Assembly (NCBI GenBank): GCA_964619345.1
Contig: CAZUER010000001.1
Span: forward strand, 37,236 to 101,235
Length of the DNA: 64,000 nt
Origin: Desulfovermiculus sp964619345
GTDB lineage: Bacteria > Desulfobacterota > Desulfovibrionia > Desulfovibrionales > Desulfothermaceae
Direction of reading: 5' to 3'
Position numbers and translations under genes: made by a program
Shown: in pieces, positions 8,580 to 17,279 of the stretch
Layout: every line of letters begins with the position of its first letter
Numbering within the stretch: the stretch's first letter is position 1
Notes under the pieces: generated by a model
Told to the model about the DNA's origin: nothing
Seen by the model: the letters and a program-made list of their open reading frames with translations, nothing else
The model's database searches: none

Positions 8580-10040
8580 TCAATCCAAATCCCAGACCGG
8601 GCCGGCCGGTGTATCCTGGACCGAGATCCCCAGCTCAGTCAGCTGCTCGCGGAGAGTATCGGCCAGGGCAAAATCCTTTTCCTTTCTCGCTTGCTGGCGC
8701 TCGGCAATCAATTTCTCTACCCTTTTGGAGTCCACACCGGCTCGGGCAGCTCGAATGCTGCGCAAGGCATGCAGAAAAGCCCCGCTGTCCTGGTCGAAAA
8801 GACCCAAGACTGATCCTAGATCCTGCAATGTGGACAGGATATCCCGGCAGGCCTGCCCGGCATCGGCTGCCTTGCGGAGCTTTTTGTCTTCCAGGATGCG
8901 GTTGGCCACCCGGATCAGACTGAATGCATAGCCCAGGGCGGCAGCAGTGTTCAGGTCGTCACCCAGACTGCTTTGCCACTGCCTGGAGGCTGTCCGTATT
9001 TCCTCCTTGATCTCTGCAGGCAGTTCAGTGCCCTTGCTGCCGGGCAGAGAGTCCAGCACGGATTCCAAATGCATTTTGGCCTGGTAGACCCTCTTGAGTC
9101 CTTTTTCCGCTTCCTGCAGGCCTTCAAAGGAAAAGTCCAATGGGCTGCGGTAATGTTGACTGAGGAGAAAGAAGCGCAGGACCTCAGGCAAAAACTGGTC
9201 GTAAATATCGCGTAAGGTAAAGAAGTTGCCCAGGGATTTGGACATCTTCTCGTCCTTGACCTGCACAAATCCGTTGTGCATCCAGTAACGTACGAAATCG
9301 CGTCCGGAGGCGGCCATGCTTTGGGCCCGCTCGTTTTCGTGGTGCGGAAAGATGAGGTCCTGACCACCCCCGTGGATATCCAGAGGGAGGTGCACAAAGC
9401 GTTGACTCATGGCACTGCATTCAATATGCCACCCAGGGCGGCCATTTCCCCAGGGACTGGGCCAGGCCGGCTCATCAGGTTTCGCTTGTTTCCACAGGGC
9501 GAAATCCAAGGGGTCTTCCTTGTCCTGACCCGGCTCAATTCTGGCTCCGGCTTGCAGCTCTTCGATGTTCCGGCCTGAGAGACGCCCGTATTCGGAAAAA
9601 TTGCGGACCCGAAAATAGACGTCCCCACCAGGGGTGGCATACGCGTAGCCCTTGTCGATCAAGGTCTGGATGACCTCCTGCATATCCTGGATATGCTCTG
9701 TGGCCCGGGGTTCATAATCCGGATGGAGGATATTCAGACGATCCATGTCCTCGTAAAAGGCCTGGATGTATTTTTCAGCCACGGCCTGAGAGTCGATCCC
9801 CTCTTCCCGGGAGCGGTTGATTATCTTATCGTCCACATCAGTGAAATTGCGAACGAAAGTGACCTGGTAGCCGCAGAAACGGAGGTAGCGGACCAGGACG
9901 TCAAAGACCACCGCCGCCCGGGCATGTCCAATATGACAATAATCATAGGCTGTTATTCCACAGACGTACAGTGAGACCTTTCCAGGCTCCTTGGGGGTGA
10001 ACTCCTCTTTGCTCCGGGAAATGGAATTGTAGATTTTCAT
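8580..10040 (-). CDS. cysS: Cysteinyl-tRNA synthetase
   Basis: CysS charges tRNA-Cys. The 486-residue class I synthetase has the zinc ligand Cys in VCGITAYDYCHIGHARA, which also holds the HIGH motif near residue 37, the further zinc-site residues in WHIECSAM and FPHHENERAQS, and KMSKSLGNF for ATP binding near residue 265. The C-terminal DALR-type helical domain follows. Length is normal. It is downstream of ispDF with a 24-base gap, so the two are probably one transcript, a common pairing in proteobacteria. Confidence 0.97.
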   Translation of the reverse strand: MKIYNSISRSKEEFTPKEPGKVSLYVCGITAYDYCHIGHARAAVVFDVLVRYLRFCGYQVTFVRNFTDVDDKIINRSREEGIDSQAVAEKYIQAFYEDMDRLNILHPDYEPRATEHIQDMQEVIQTLIDKGYAYATPGGDVYFRVRNFSEYGRLSGRNIEELQAGARIEPGQDKEDPLDFALWKQAKPDEPAWPSPWGNGRPGWHIECSAMSQRFVHLPLDIHGGGQDLIFPHHENERAQSMAASGRDFVRYWMHNGFVQVKDEKMSKSLGNFFTLRDIYDQFLPEVLRFFLLSQHYRSPLDFSFEGLQEAEKGLKRVYQAKMHLESVLDSLPGSKGTELPAEIKEEIRTASRQWQSSLGDDLNTAAALGYAFSLIRVANRILEDKKLRKAADAGQACRDILSTLQDLGSVLGLFDQDSGAFLHALRSIRAARAGVDSKRVEKLIAERQQARKEKDFALADTLREQLTELGISVQDTPAGPVWDLD

Positions 10041-10064
10041 GGGCTATCCTTGGTTAGGAATTGG

Positions 10065-11261
10065 TCACTTCCCTCTGCCACTTTCGTCCTCCCTGTGCCC
10101 AACAACCTGGGCCACGGCCTTGATCCCCTGTTTATGTCCGGTAAATCCCAGACCCTCTTCGGTGGTGGCCTTGAGGTTGACACCTTGCGGGGGCAGGCCG
10201 AGCAGGGACTGTACATTTTTCTTGATCTGGGCCTTCCAGGGAGTGATTTTGGGAATTTCAGCGATAAGGGTCAAGTCCACGTGATCCAAGTGCACATTAT
10301 GTCGGGCGGCCAGCTCGAGTATCTCGGCCAGCAAAACACCGCTTTGAATATTTTCATATTCAGGATCTGAGTCAGGAAAATGTTCGCCGATGTCCCCCTG
10401 TCCCAAGCAGCCCAATATGGCATCCATGAGGGCATGCAAAAGGACGTCTCCATCTGAATGAGCCACGATTTCCGGGCCGTTGGCAATGGGAACTCCACCC
10501 AGCCTCATGGCTTTCCCCGGCCCGAAACGGTGCACATCGTATCCCCAGCCCATGCAGATTCGAACCGTGCCTTGCGGCTGCTCCCGAAGCCTTTCCAGAT
10601 CTTGATTGGTGGTGATCTTCACATTGTCCTCTTGACCGGAAACCATGTGGACTGGAAATCCAAGTTCCTCGACCAAAGAGGCGTCGTCAGTACCTTGCCA
10701 GCCTTGCTCTGCGGCTTGGGAATGGGCTTTGCAAATGACATCCCGGGGAAATCCTTGCGGGGTCTGGACGGCGAAGAGCCGACTTCGGTCCAGGGTTTGC
10801 ACCTGTTGGTTATTTATATGTTCTTTAATGGTGTCGGTGACCGGCAAGGCAGGGACCACGGCTCCAGATCCGGAAGCTAAGGAAGTGATAATGTTTTGGA
10901 TCAGAAACGGGCGTACAAAAGGCCGGGCTGCATCGTGGATGAGAACGTGCGTACACTCTGGTGGCAAACGATGCAGGGCCTTGGCCACTGATTCCTGCCT
11001 GGAGGATCCTCCGGAACAGCAGAGACATTTGAGGCCAAGCCCATCGGTCTGTCCCAGGTCAGCGAGTTCTTTGCCCCGCGCCTCGTATTCATCTTCAGGA
11101 AAAGTGACGATGATGCCCCGCATGGAAGGTACTGCGGCCAGAGCCAAGGCGGAATGCCAGTATAACGGCCTTTCTTTCCAGGGCAGAAATTGTTTCCTGG
11201 TGTTTTGGTCCGTGATACGGGTGCCATGGCCTGAAGCCAACAAGAGGGTCCAGATGTGCAT
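10065..11261 (-). CDS. ispDF: Bifunctional IspD/IspF of the MEP isoprenoid pathway
   Basis: This fusion carries two non-consecutive steps of the methylerythritol phosphate pathway: 2-C-methyl-D-erythritol 4-phosphate cytidylyltransferase (about residues 1-230) and 2,4-cyclodiphosphate synthase (about 235-398). The IspD half shows LASGHGTR, KQFLPW and LIHDAARPF; the IspF half has GYDVHRF with the zinc-binding Asp and His, and HSDGDVLLHALMDAILG. Fusion is frequent in alpha-, epsilon- and some deltaproteobacteria. It lies upstream of cysS. Assignment is firm. Confidence 0.96.
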   Translation of the reverse strand: MHIWTLLLASGHGTRITDQNTRKQFLPWKERPLYWHSALALAAVPSMRGIIVTFPEDEYEARGKELADLGQTDGLGLKCLCCSGGSSRQESVAKALHRLPPECTHVLIHDAARPFVRPFLIQNIITSLASGSGAVVPALPVTDTIKEHINNQQVQTLDRSRLFAVQTPQGFPRDVICKAHSQAAEQGWQGTDDASLVEELGFPVHMVSGQEDNVKITTNQDLERLREQPQGTVRICMGWGYDVHRFGPGKAMRLGGVPIANGPEIVAHSDGDVLLHALMDAILGCLGQGDIGEHFPDSDPEYENIQSGVLLAEILELAARHNVHLDHVDLTLIAEIPKITPWKAQIKKNVQSLLGLPPQGVNLKATTEEGLGFTGHKQGIKAVAQVVGHREDESGRGK

Positions 11262-11428
11262 AGATGGTATCCGTAACTTTTGAACATGGGGGCTGAATGC
11301 TTACCATTGATGTGCGGGTACGATGGGCCAAAGCCGCAGGCCTGAGGAAAGAGCCAGGTTAAGAAATTGTTGTTGTGAATACAAAAAAAGATTTCATATT
11401 TGCCGAAGGCCAAGATGAACAGCAAAAA

Positions 11429-11886
11429 ACGGAGCCGGGAGTAAGCCGGGTTCTGTACGTGGACCGTCATTCCTCTAGGACAGGAATTGCTCCCTGCCTC
11501 CAGCGACCTACCCGAGAGTTTCGGCCGGGCCAGCCTCAATCACTCTCCTATTTGGTCTTGCTCCGAACGGGGTTTACCAAGCTTGCCGTGTCGCCACGCC
11601 AACTGGTGGGCTCTTACCCCACCCTTTCACCCTTACCCGGCACTCAGTATGTCATTTCAGGATGGCTGATTGGACACAGGTCCTGTTTGACAAACTGAAT
11701 GCAGGGCGGTTTCCTTTCTGTGGCACTTTCCAGGGATCACTCCCTCTGGGTGTTACCCAGCGTTCTGCCCTTGGGAGCCCGGACTTTCCTCCCCCCGGCA
11801 CTCAATTGTGGATGTTGGGCAGGTACATGATCCTGTCCTGGGAACACATTTGAGTGCCGGACGGCGACGGTCTTCCCGGCTCCGTT
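11429..11886 (-). ncRNA. rnpB: RNase P RNA
   Basis: This is the catalytic RNA that matures tRNA 5' ends. On the minus strand the conserved GAAAGTCCGGGCTCC block (plus positions about 11775-11790) and the 3' block ACAGAACCCGGCTTA (about 11442-11456) are both present, as in bacterial type A RNAs. The ends AACGGAGCCGGGA and TCCCGGCTCCGTT pair to form P1, which fixes the boundaries. A run of T follows the 3' strand of P1 and may serve as terminator. Length is at the long end for the family. Confidence 0.95.
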
Positions 11887-11925
11887 TTTTGCTGGGTGCA
11901 TCAAGAGCACCCATCCATATATTGT

Positions 11926-11954
11926 ATTCTAACCAGCCTGCTCCTCAGCGGCAA
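11926..11954 (-). promoter_or_regulatory. Possible rnpB promoter overlapping the upstream gene's stop
   Basis: On the minus strand TTGCCG is followed after 17 bases by TAGAAT; the TAG stop of the upstream zinc-ribbon gene lies inside the -10. A small hairpin (GGGTGC/GCACCC) follows before the RNA starts. Spacing is ideal but the -35 is only a partial match. Confidence 0.4.
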
Positions 11955-12684
11955 CCTCTTCCTTGGCAAAGTGGTTGCGCCAGAAGATAAGGCGTTGGCA
12001 GTTGGGGCAGCTCAGGATCTGTTCTCCTTTTTGCAGTTCGATGAAAGTCTGGGGCGGGATGCTGATGTGACATCCGGTGCATATGCCATCCTGCACGCCT
12101 ACGATAACCGGGTTGTGCAACCGGGAACGGATGAATTCGTAGCGGCTGAGGATAGGCTTGGGGATGCCCTGGGTGGCCTGGGCCCGTTCTTCCTGAAGCT
12201 CCTGCAGGCGGGAATGGGCCTGTTCCAGTTGAATTTCCTGATTTTGGCGCAGCTCTTGAAGCTCTTCTTCCATCTTTTGAGCTGAAGATTGAATGGAAGA
12301 CAGGAGGGAATTTTGGCTTTCCAGGTCTTCTTCCAGGGCCATTTTTTCTTCTTCCCGCATGCGGTTGGTTTTTTCCAAGTTATCCATTTCCCGCATCATG
12401 GCATGGTATTCCCGGCTGTTCTCTACCATCATCAGCTTGTTTTTGCTTTTTTTGATCTTGGCATTGTCCTCGTCAATCTCCCTGGTCAGCTTTTTTTCCT
12501 GTTCCCTGAGGACATCGATCTTGTCTTGCAGTTCCTGTTCTTGTTCTTTTTGTCGCTGCAGCTGTTGTTCTTTTGTGGCCACCTTTTGCGGAGCCTCTTC
12601 AATCACCTGCTGCAAATGAACGATTTCATCGTCAATCCGCTGCAAGGAAATAAGTTCTTCAATTTGTTTAATGTATAGACTCAA
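11929..12684 (-). CDS. Coiled-coil protein with C-terminal C4 zinc ribbon (CdsZ/DUF164-like)
   Basis: A 251-residue protein with a long charged antiparallel coiled coil (about residues 5-180, rich in Glu, Gln and Lys) and a C-terminal zinc ribbon with Cys pairs CTGC and CPNC. The family binds nucleic acid or translation components, but its role here is not established. The TTG at 12684 is the likely start: AAGGAGG lies five to six bases before it and the family begins SLYIKQIEEL; an ATG at 12777 in the same frame lacks such support. rnpB lies directly downstream. Confidence 0.85.
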   Translation of the reverse strand: MSLYIKQIEELISLQRIDDEIVHLQQVIEEAPQKVATKEQQLQRQKEQEQELQDKIDVLREQEKKLTREIDEDNAKIKKSKNKLMMVENSREYHAMMREMDNLEKTNRMREEEKMALEEDLESQNSLLSSIQSSAQKMEEELQELRQNQEIQLEQAHSRLQELQEERAQATQGIPKPILSRYEFIRSRLHNPVIVGVQDGICTGCHISIPPQTFIELQKGEQILSCPNCQRLIFWRNHFAKEEVAAEEQAG

Positions 12685-12859
12685 AGCGATCCTCCTTATC
12701 TCCATCTCCCAATGGGGATGTTTGGCCTGAACGCATTCAATGTATCCAGGCACAGGTAAAAGGTTTTCACAACGCATATAGGGTACTGAAGACTCGTAAA
12801 GGCCAATTGGTGAAAGTGAATATCCAAGGGCCAGAATTGGCTGTATTTGCTCCGGACAT

Positions 12860-13864
12860 TCATTGGGGGCATGCCTTTCTCCTCAGGGGATTATGTCCAG
12901 GGATAAAAGCCACCTCCACTTCTTTGTGGGCGAAATCCTGCCCCAAAGATTGAGCCCAAGTGGACATCATTATTTCTTCCAGGGAAAAATGGCCGACATC
13001 CAGGGTCAGACCCAGGGGTTCCAGCTCCTGGGCCTGATGATACTTCAGATCGCCGGAAATATATATATCGGCACCCAGAGCAAAGGCCCTGGCCGCCAGA
13101 TCCATGCCAGATCCTGGGCAGTAGGCCAAAGTGCTGATTTGTTCCGGGGGTGAGCCGGTCATGGTCCAGGCACTGTGGGGCAGATGGGAAGCCAGGGCTG
13201 AAAATAAAGCCGGGCCGGCCATTGGCTCAGGCAGCTCGGCTATGACTCCGTAGCCGCATTGGGCGCGAACGAAAAGGGTTTGGCTGGTCCTGACCTGATC
13301 CAGATCCGTTTTTTCCGCCACCTGGTGGAGGATGGACCTGACCTGGGATTCTGGGACCAGGATGTGGAGCTCAGTATCGGACAATGTCCATTGAATGCAT
13401 TGAGGATGATGGATGATCTCATCCGGAGGGGTAGGAGGCAATTGCGAGCGGTGCAGGGAGATCCAGATCAGAGCAGGAGGGTGGACTGGGAGAACAGGGC
13501 GGATGTGGGAGCAGTGAAGGGCCCGGGCCAGCCATCCGGCTGGTCCTTGGATCTGAACGTCCAAGCTGGTGTGGGCGGCATACAGGCCCGCTCCGGACTG
13601 AAAAAGCAACGTATATACAGTGTGCAATTGGTCCCGTTTGTGGGGAAACTGAGGCGAAAGGGTCAAGGGGTGGTGGGCGAGAATGAAGTCTGCATTCCAG
13701 TCTAAGGCTTTGCGGATGTTTTCCGGCCGGGGGTCAAGGGTCAGAGCCAACCGGTGAACTTCATTTTTGTTTGCAGCCACCTGCATTCCACTTTGATCCC
13801 AGTCAGCGGCCAGCGCAGGATCAGCAGTCTGCTCAATGCGTTGGATCAGTTCTTTGATGAGCAC
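12860..13864 (-). CDS. Nif3-like dinuclear metal centre protein
   Basis: A 334-residue member of the Nif3/YbgI (GTP cyclohydrolase I type 2 homologue) family. Metal-ligand motifs are visible: ILAHHPL near residue 60, TSLD near residue 99, and DVGHFSLEE near the C-terminus. The insertion between the two halves fits the longer bacterial forms. True function of the family is unresolved despite the cyclohydrolase name. It lies about 175 bases upstream of the zinc-ribbon gene, a neighbourhood seen in other bacteria where Nif3 and the CdsZ-like protein are adjacent. Confidence 0.88.
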   Translation of the reverse strand: MLIKELIQRIEQTADPALAADWDQSGMQVAANKNEVHRLALTLDPRPENIRKALDWNADFILAHHPLTLSPQFPHKRDQLHTVYTLLFQSGAGLYAAHTSLDVQIQGPAGWLARALHCSHIRPVLPVHPPALIWISLHRSQLPPTPPDEIIHHPQCIQWTLSDTELHILVPESQVRSILHQVAEKTDLDQVRTSQTLFVRAQCGYGVIAELPEPMAGPALFSALASHLPHSAWTMTGSPPEQISTLAYCPGSGMDLAARAFALGADIYISGDLKYHQAQELEPLGLTLDVGHFSLEEIMMSTWAQSLGQDFAHKEVEVAFIPGHNPLRRKACPQ

Positions 13865-13948
13865 TTCAGCCCCGATATGCCGGTTTGCTTTGACCTGTAT
13901 CGATCCCGCTCCGGTAAGAAATCGCGTTGATGCCTGGGCCCTAAAAGT

Positions 13949-13979
13949 AAAAAAGCTTCCTCGGTCGAACCAGGGAAGC
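13949..13979 (-). terminator. Intrinsic terminator downstream of tRNA-Met
   Basis: On the minus strand GCTTCCCTGGT-TCG-ACCGAGGAAGC (one mismatch, one wobble) is followed by six T. It is about 85 bases past the tRNA 3' end. Confidence 0.6.
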
Positions 13980-14064
13980 AGGGAGAGGCCATCAAGTCAA
14001 ATAGGGGGCGTATTCTTCGCATGAGATCAAGGAAAAAATCCGTGATTTTGAAAATTTGAATTTT

Positions 14065-14140
14065 TGGTGGGCCTACCAGGATTTGAACCTGGGACCTTCC
14101 GGTTATGAGCCGGTGGCTCTGCCAACTGAGCTATAGGCCC
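14065..14140 (-). tRNA. tRNA-Met (anticodon CAT)
   Basis: A 76-base tRNA with acceptor stem GGGCCTA/TAGGCCC, D-arm GCTCAGTTGGCAGAGC, anticodon CAT, T-loop GTTCAAATC and encoded CCA. The paired first base pair argues against initiator tRNA; elongator Met is likeliest, and a lysidine-modified Ile tRNA is the alternative. Confidence 0.93.
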
Positions 14141-14159
14141 ATCAGTTACGCAAATATTC

Positions 14160-14188
14160 AATATATGCCGCTGCTCACGAGTTGTCAA
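14160..14188 (-). promoter_or_regulatory. Promoter of tRNA-Met
   Basis: On the minus strand TTGACA, a 17-base spacer, then TATATT: a near-perfect sigma-70 promoter ending 19 bases before the tRNA. Confidence 0.8.
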
Positions 14189-14321
14189 GATATCTTTACA
14201 AACAGCCCTTGCTGCCGGTACCGTAGTCAAAGCCGCTTCTGGCGACGCTGGCTATTCTTTTAGGAATGTTCAGCCTGTGTGGGCATAATTGGCAGGGAGA
14301 CAGCACTGAGGAGGAAAAGCC

Positions 14322-14918
14322 ATGGTTGATTTGGTGGCCATCTACGGGAGTCCAAGGCGGAGAGGGAACACGTCCAGATTGTTGCAGGAATCGGTACAGG
14401 GAGCCAAGGAAGCCGGGGCTGAGGTACAGGAATTTGTGCTTCGGGATTTGAAGATCAGCCCTTGTCTGGAGCTCTATCACTGCAAAAAAAATGGAGAATG
14501 CAGCATTAAGGACGATTTTCAAATGGTGCGGGAGGCCATATTGCAATCTCAAGGCCTGATCCTGGCCTCTCCCATTTTCTTTTATTCCGTCACCGCCCAA
14601 ACCAAGATTCTCATGGACCGCTTTCAATCATTGTGGGTCAAGAAGTATTTGATCCAGCAAACCGGCTTTGGGCAGTGGACTCCGACCCGGCAGGGGCTGT
14701 TCATATCCGCCGGGGCGACACAAGGTAAAAAGCTCTTTGACGGGACTTTATTGACCGTCAAATATTTCTTTGATCCTTTAGACATGGGGTTATGGAAATC
14801 TCTCCTCTACCGGGGTTTGGACGGCCCGGATGATGTCCTGAACCACCCTGAATATTTACAGGAGGCCAGAACGGCGGGCCGGGGACTGGTTGAGGCCTTC
14901 AACGCAGAAAAGGGATGA
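14322..14918 (+). CDS. Flavodoxin-fold NAD(P)H-dependent FMN reductase family protein
   Basis: A 198-residue flavoprotein of the NADPH-dependent FMN reductase/iron-sulfur flavoprotein superfamily. The phosphate-binding loop is GSPRRRGNTSRLL at residues 9-21, and SPIFFYSVTAQTKILMDRF near residue 85 forms the second flavin contact. Two Cys (CLELYHCKKNGEC region) lie where iron-sulfur flavoproteins have a Cys cluster, but the spacing does not give a clear cluster motif. Electron acceptor is unknown. It lies upstream of trmFO with an 86-base gap. Confidence 0.85.
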   Translation: MVDLVAIYGSPRRRGNTSRLLQESVQGAKEAGAEVQEFVLRDLKISPCLELYHCKKNGECSIKDDFQMVREAILQSQGLILASPIFFYSVTAQTKILMDRFQSLWVKKYLIQQTGFGQWTPTRQGLFISAGATQGKKLFDGTLLTVKYFFDPLDMGLWKSLLYRGLDGPDDVLNHPEYLQEARTAGRGLVEAFNAEKG

Positions 14919-15004
14919 GGCATTCTTCAAATATACCGCGTATGCCCTCATAGAGAGCATAAACATTGCCGGGAAAGGCCGTCACCTAAGGCGACAGGAT
15001 AGAT

Positions 15005-16318
15005 ATGAAACCGAAAGTAGCACTTATCGGCGGAGGTTTGGCCGGGTGCGAGGCCGCTTGGCAATTGCATCGGACCGGGGTGGGTGTGACCGTGTATGAG
15101 ATGAAACCGCAAAGATATTCACAGGCACACTCCAATCCCAATCTGGCTGAACTGGTCTGCTCCAACTCTTTTCGTTCTGATGCCCTGTACAGCGCACCCG
15201 GGCTTTTAAAATCAGAAATGCGTCGTTTGGACAGCTTGATCATGTCCGCGGCCGAAAGGGCAAAAGTTCCAGCGGGCAAGGCTCTGGCTGTGGACCGGGA
15301 GGAGTTTGCCGCTTGGATAACAGATCAGTTGCATCAAGCCCGGGATGTGGATCTGGTCCGGCGGGAGATCTCATCATTATCCGATCCGGCTCTATCCGCT
15401 TATGCACAGGTCATCGTCGCCGCCGGTCCGTTGGCCAGTCCGGACTTGACCTCCAGTCTTCTGCAACGGACCAAGGAACAGGGGCTGTATTTCTATGACG
15501 CTATAGCCCCCATTATCAGCGCCGATTCCATCAACTGGAACCTGGTATTCTGGGGATCGCGCTACGATCCGGAGAGCCGGGATTACCTGAACTGCCCTTT
15601 AAATGAAGACGAATATCATGCCCTGCGTCAGGGCTTGCTCAACGGTGAGCGGGTGCTGAGCAAGGACTTTGAAAACCAGATCCACTTTGAGGGCTGCCTG
15701 CCCGTGGAAACTATGGCCGAACGGGGAGAGATGACCCTGGCTTTCGGACCTTTGAAACCGGTGGGGCTGAATGATCCGATAACCGGTGAGCGCCCATTCG
15801 CCGTGGTCCAGCTTCGGGCTGAAAACAAGGAAAAGACCATGTTCAATCTGGTCGGATTTCAGACCAAATTGACCTATACTGAACAAAAAAGGGTCTTTCG
15901 GCTCATCCCCGGCCTGGAAAAGGCTGAGTTTTTGCGCCTGGGGAGCATCCACCGCAACACCTTTGTGCATGCCCCCCGGATCTTGAGTCCCCACTTGGAA
16001 CTCAAAAAAGCTCCCGGCATCTTTCTGGCCGGGCAGATCACCGGTGTGGAGGGGTATATTGAATCCGCGGCCTGTGGGCTGTGGCTGGGGCTTAACCTGG
16101 GAAGAAACGTTTCCTTACCCCCTGCAGAGACCGCTTTGGGCGGACTGCTCAACTACCTGCGTGAGCCCCGGGACAATTTTCAACCCATGAACGTCAATTT
16201 TGGTCTCTTGCCCCCTATAAAACGGCGAATGAAAAAGGCCAAGCGCAAAGAGGCCTATGTGCACAGGGCTGAAGCGGCCTTGGAGGAGTGGATGGCCGGG
16301 CTGGGGAAGGACAGGTAA
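15005..16318 (+). CDS. trmFO: Folate-dependent tRNA (uracil-54-C5) methyltransferase TrmFO
   Basis: TrmFO makes ribothymidine at tRNA position 54 using methylenetetrahydrofolate and FAD. The 437-residue protein begins with the FAD-binding loop GGGLAGCEAAWQL and has the family segments NPNLAELVCSNSFRSD near residue 44 and FEGCLPVETMAERG near residue 220. Length is standard. It is followed by a strong bidirectional terminator and is convergent with larB. Confidence 0.96.
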   Translation: MKPKVALIGGGLAGCEAAWQLHRTGVGVTVYEMKPQRYSQAHSNPNLAELVCSNSFRSDALYSAPGLLKSEMRRLDSLIMSAAERAKVPAGKALAVDREEFAAWITDQLHQARDVDLVRREISSLSDPALSAYAQVIVAAGPLASPDLTSSLLQRTKEQGLYFYDAIAPIISADSINWNLVFWGSRYDPESRDYLNCPLNEDEYHALRQGLLNGERVLSKDFENQIHFEGCLPVETMAERGEMTLAFGPLKPVGLNDPITGERPFAVVQLRAENKEKTMFNLVGFQTKLTYTEQKRVFRLIPGLEKAEFLRLGSIHRNTFVHAPRILSPHLELKKAPGIFLAGQITGVEGYIESAACGLWLGLNLGRNVSLPPAETALGGLLNYLREPRDNFQPMNVNFGLLPPIKRRMKKAKRKEAYVHRAEAALEEWMAGLGKDR

Positions 16319-16330
16319 TAGTTCGATTTC

Positions 16331-16365
16331 TTTTTTCAGCGCCTCCTGAGGAGGCGCTGAAAAAA
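16331..16365. terminator. Bidirectional intrinsic terminator between trmFO and larB
   Basis: Perfect 16-base arms (TTTTTTCAGCGCCTCC and complement) around the loop TGA, with six T or A at each end, between two convergent genes. Confidence 0.93.
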
Positions 16366-16370
16366 GAACA

Positions 16371-17135
16371 CTACCTGAGGAGCTTGTCGGCCATGGCCGC
16401 GGCTCCAAAGCCGTTGTCGATATTGACCACGGCAATGCCTGTTGCACAGCTACTGAGCATCCCGGCTAAGGCCGCCAACCCGTGCATGCTGACCCCGTAA
16501 CCCACTGAGGTGGGTACGGCGATGATGGGTTTGCCCAGCATGCCGGCCAGGACGCTGGGCAGGGCGCCTTCCATGCCGGCCACTACGATGAGCAGACGGG
16601 CTTGTTGCAGGGCAGGCAAATGGGGAGTCAGTCGGTGCAGACCGGCAACGCCCACGTCTGTTATGAGCCCTATGTCCAGGTCAAAGAAAAGTCCGGTGCC
16701 CAAGGCCTCCAGGGCCACAGGCAGATCCGAAGCCCCGGCTGTGACGGTCAGGACAGAGGTGTGACTGGGCCATGGCGGCTCAAGATCCAGGTCTTTGCCC
16801 AGACAGAAAAGTCCGGCCTGGGACCAGAGTCTCCCTTGAGGAAAGGCCCGGGCCAGGCTTCGGCCTTGTTCTCCACTCAATCTGGTGACCAGGACTGGTT
16901 GGCCGTGGTCAGCGAGCTCGGCTGTGGCCTCTTGCAGTTGGCTATGATTTTTGCCCGGGGCAAAGACGACCTCTCCTTGCCCGGTGCGCAAGGCTCGATT
17001 GGTGTCCAGGCATATGCCGGAGGCCAATTGTTGATAGGGGGCCAGTTTGAGATGGTCCAGGGCTTGCTCCGGGGTTCTCTCGCCTTGGGCCACCTGGTGC
17101 AGAATACTCAAAATAGATTGGTGCATGATGCTCAC
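16371..17135 (-). CDS. larB: Nickel-pincer cofactor synthesis carboxylase/hydrolase LarB
   Basis: LarB carboxylates nicotinic acid adenine dinucleotide in the first step of nickel-pincer nucleotide cofactor synthesis. The 254-residue protein has an N-terminal helical domain and a C-terminal PurE-like domain with TAGASDLPVALEA, VVAGMEGALPSVLAGM and SVGYGVSMHGLAAL, all characteristic of LarB. larC and larE are not in the window, so the pathway must be completed elsewhere or the protein acts alone. The cofactor serves lactate racemase and related enzymes. Confidence 0.93.
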   Translation of the reverse strand: MSIMHQSILSILHQVAQGERTPEQALDHLKLAPYQQLASGICLDTNRALRTGQGEVVFAPGKNHSQLQEATAELADHGQPVLVTRLSGEQGRSLARAFPQGRLWSQAGLFCLGKDLDLEPPWPSHTSVLTVTAGASDLPVALEALGTGLFFDLDIGLITDVGVAGLHRLTPHLPALQQARLLIVVAGMEGALPSVLAGMLGKPIIAVPTSVGYGVSMHGLAALAGMLSSCATGIAVVNIDNGFGAAAMADKLLR

Positions 17136-17279
17136 TTATGAACAGGTGTTATGAACTGCTGCCGGCAGCGGACAGGAGCAAGACGTGAGCTTGAACAGCT
17201 GGCATACTATTGTGCCCTAAACCCTCGGTACTGAAAAGAAGAAAATCCTTAGGAACTGAAAAACCAATTTCGGAGGCCG

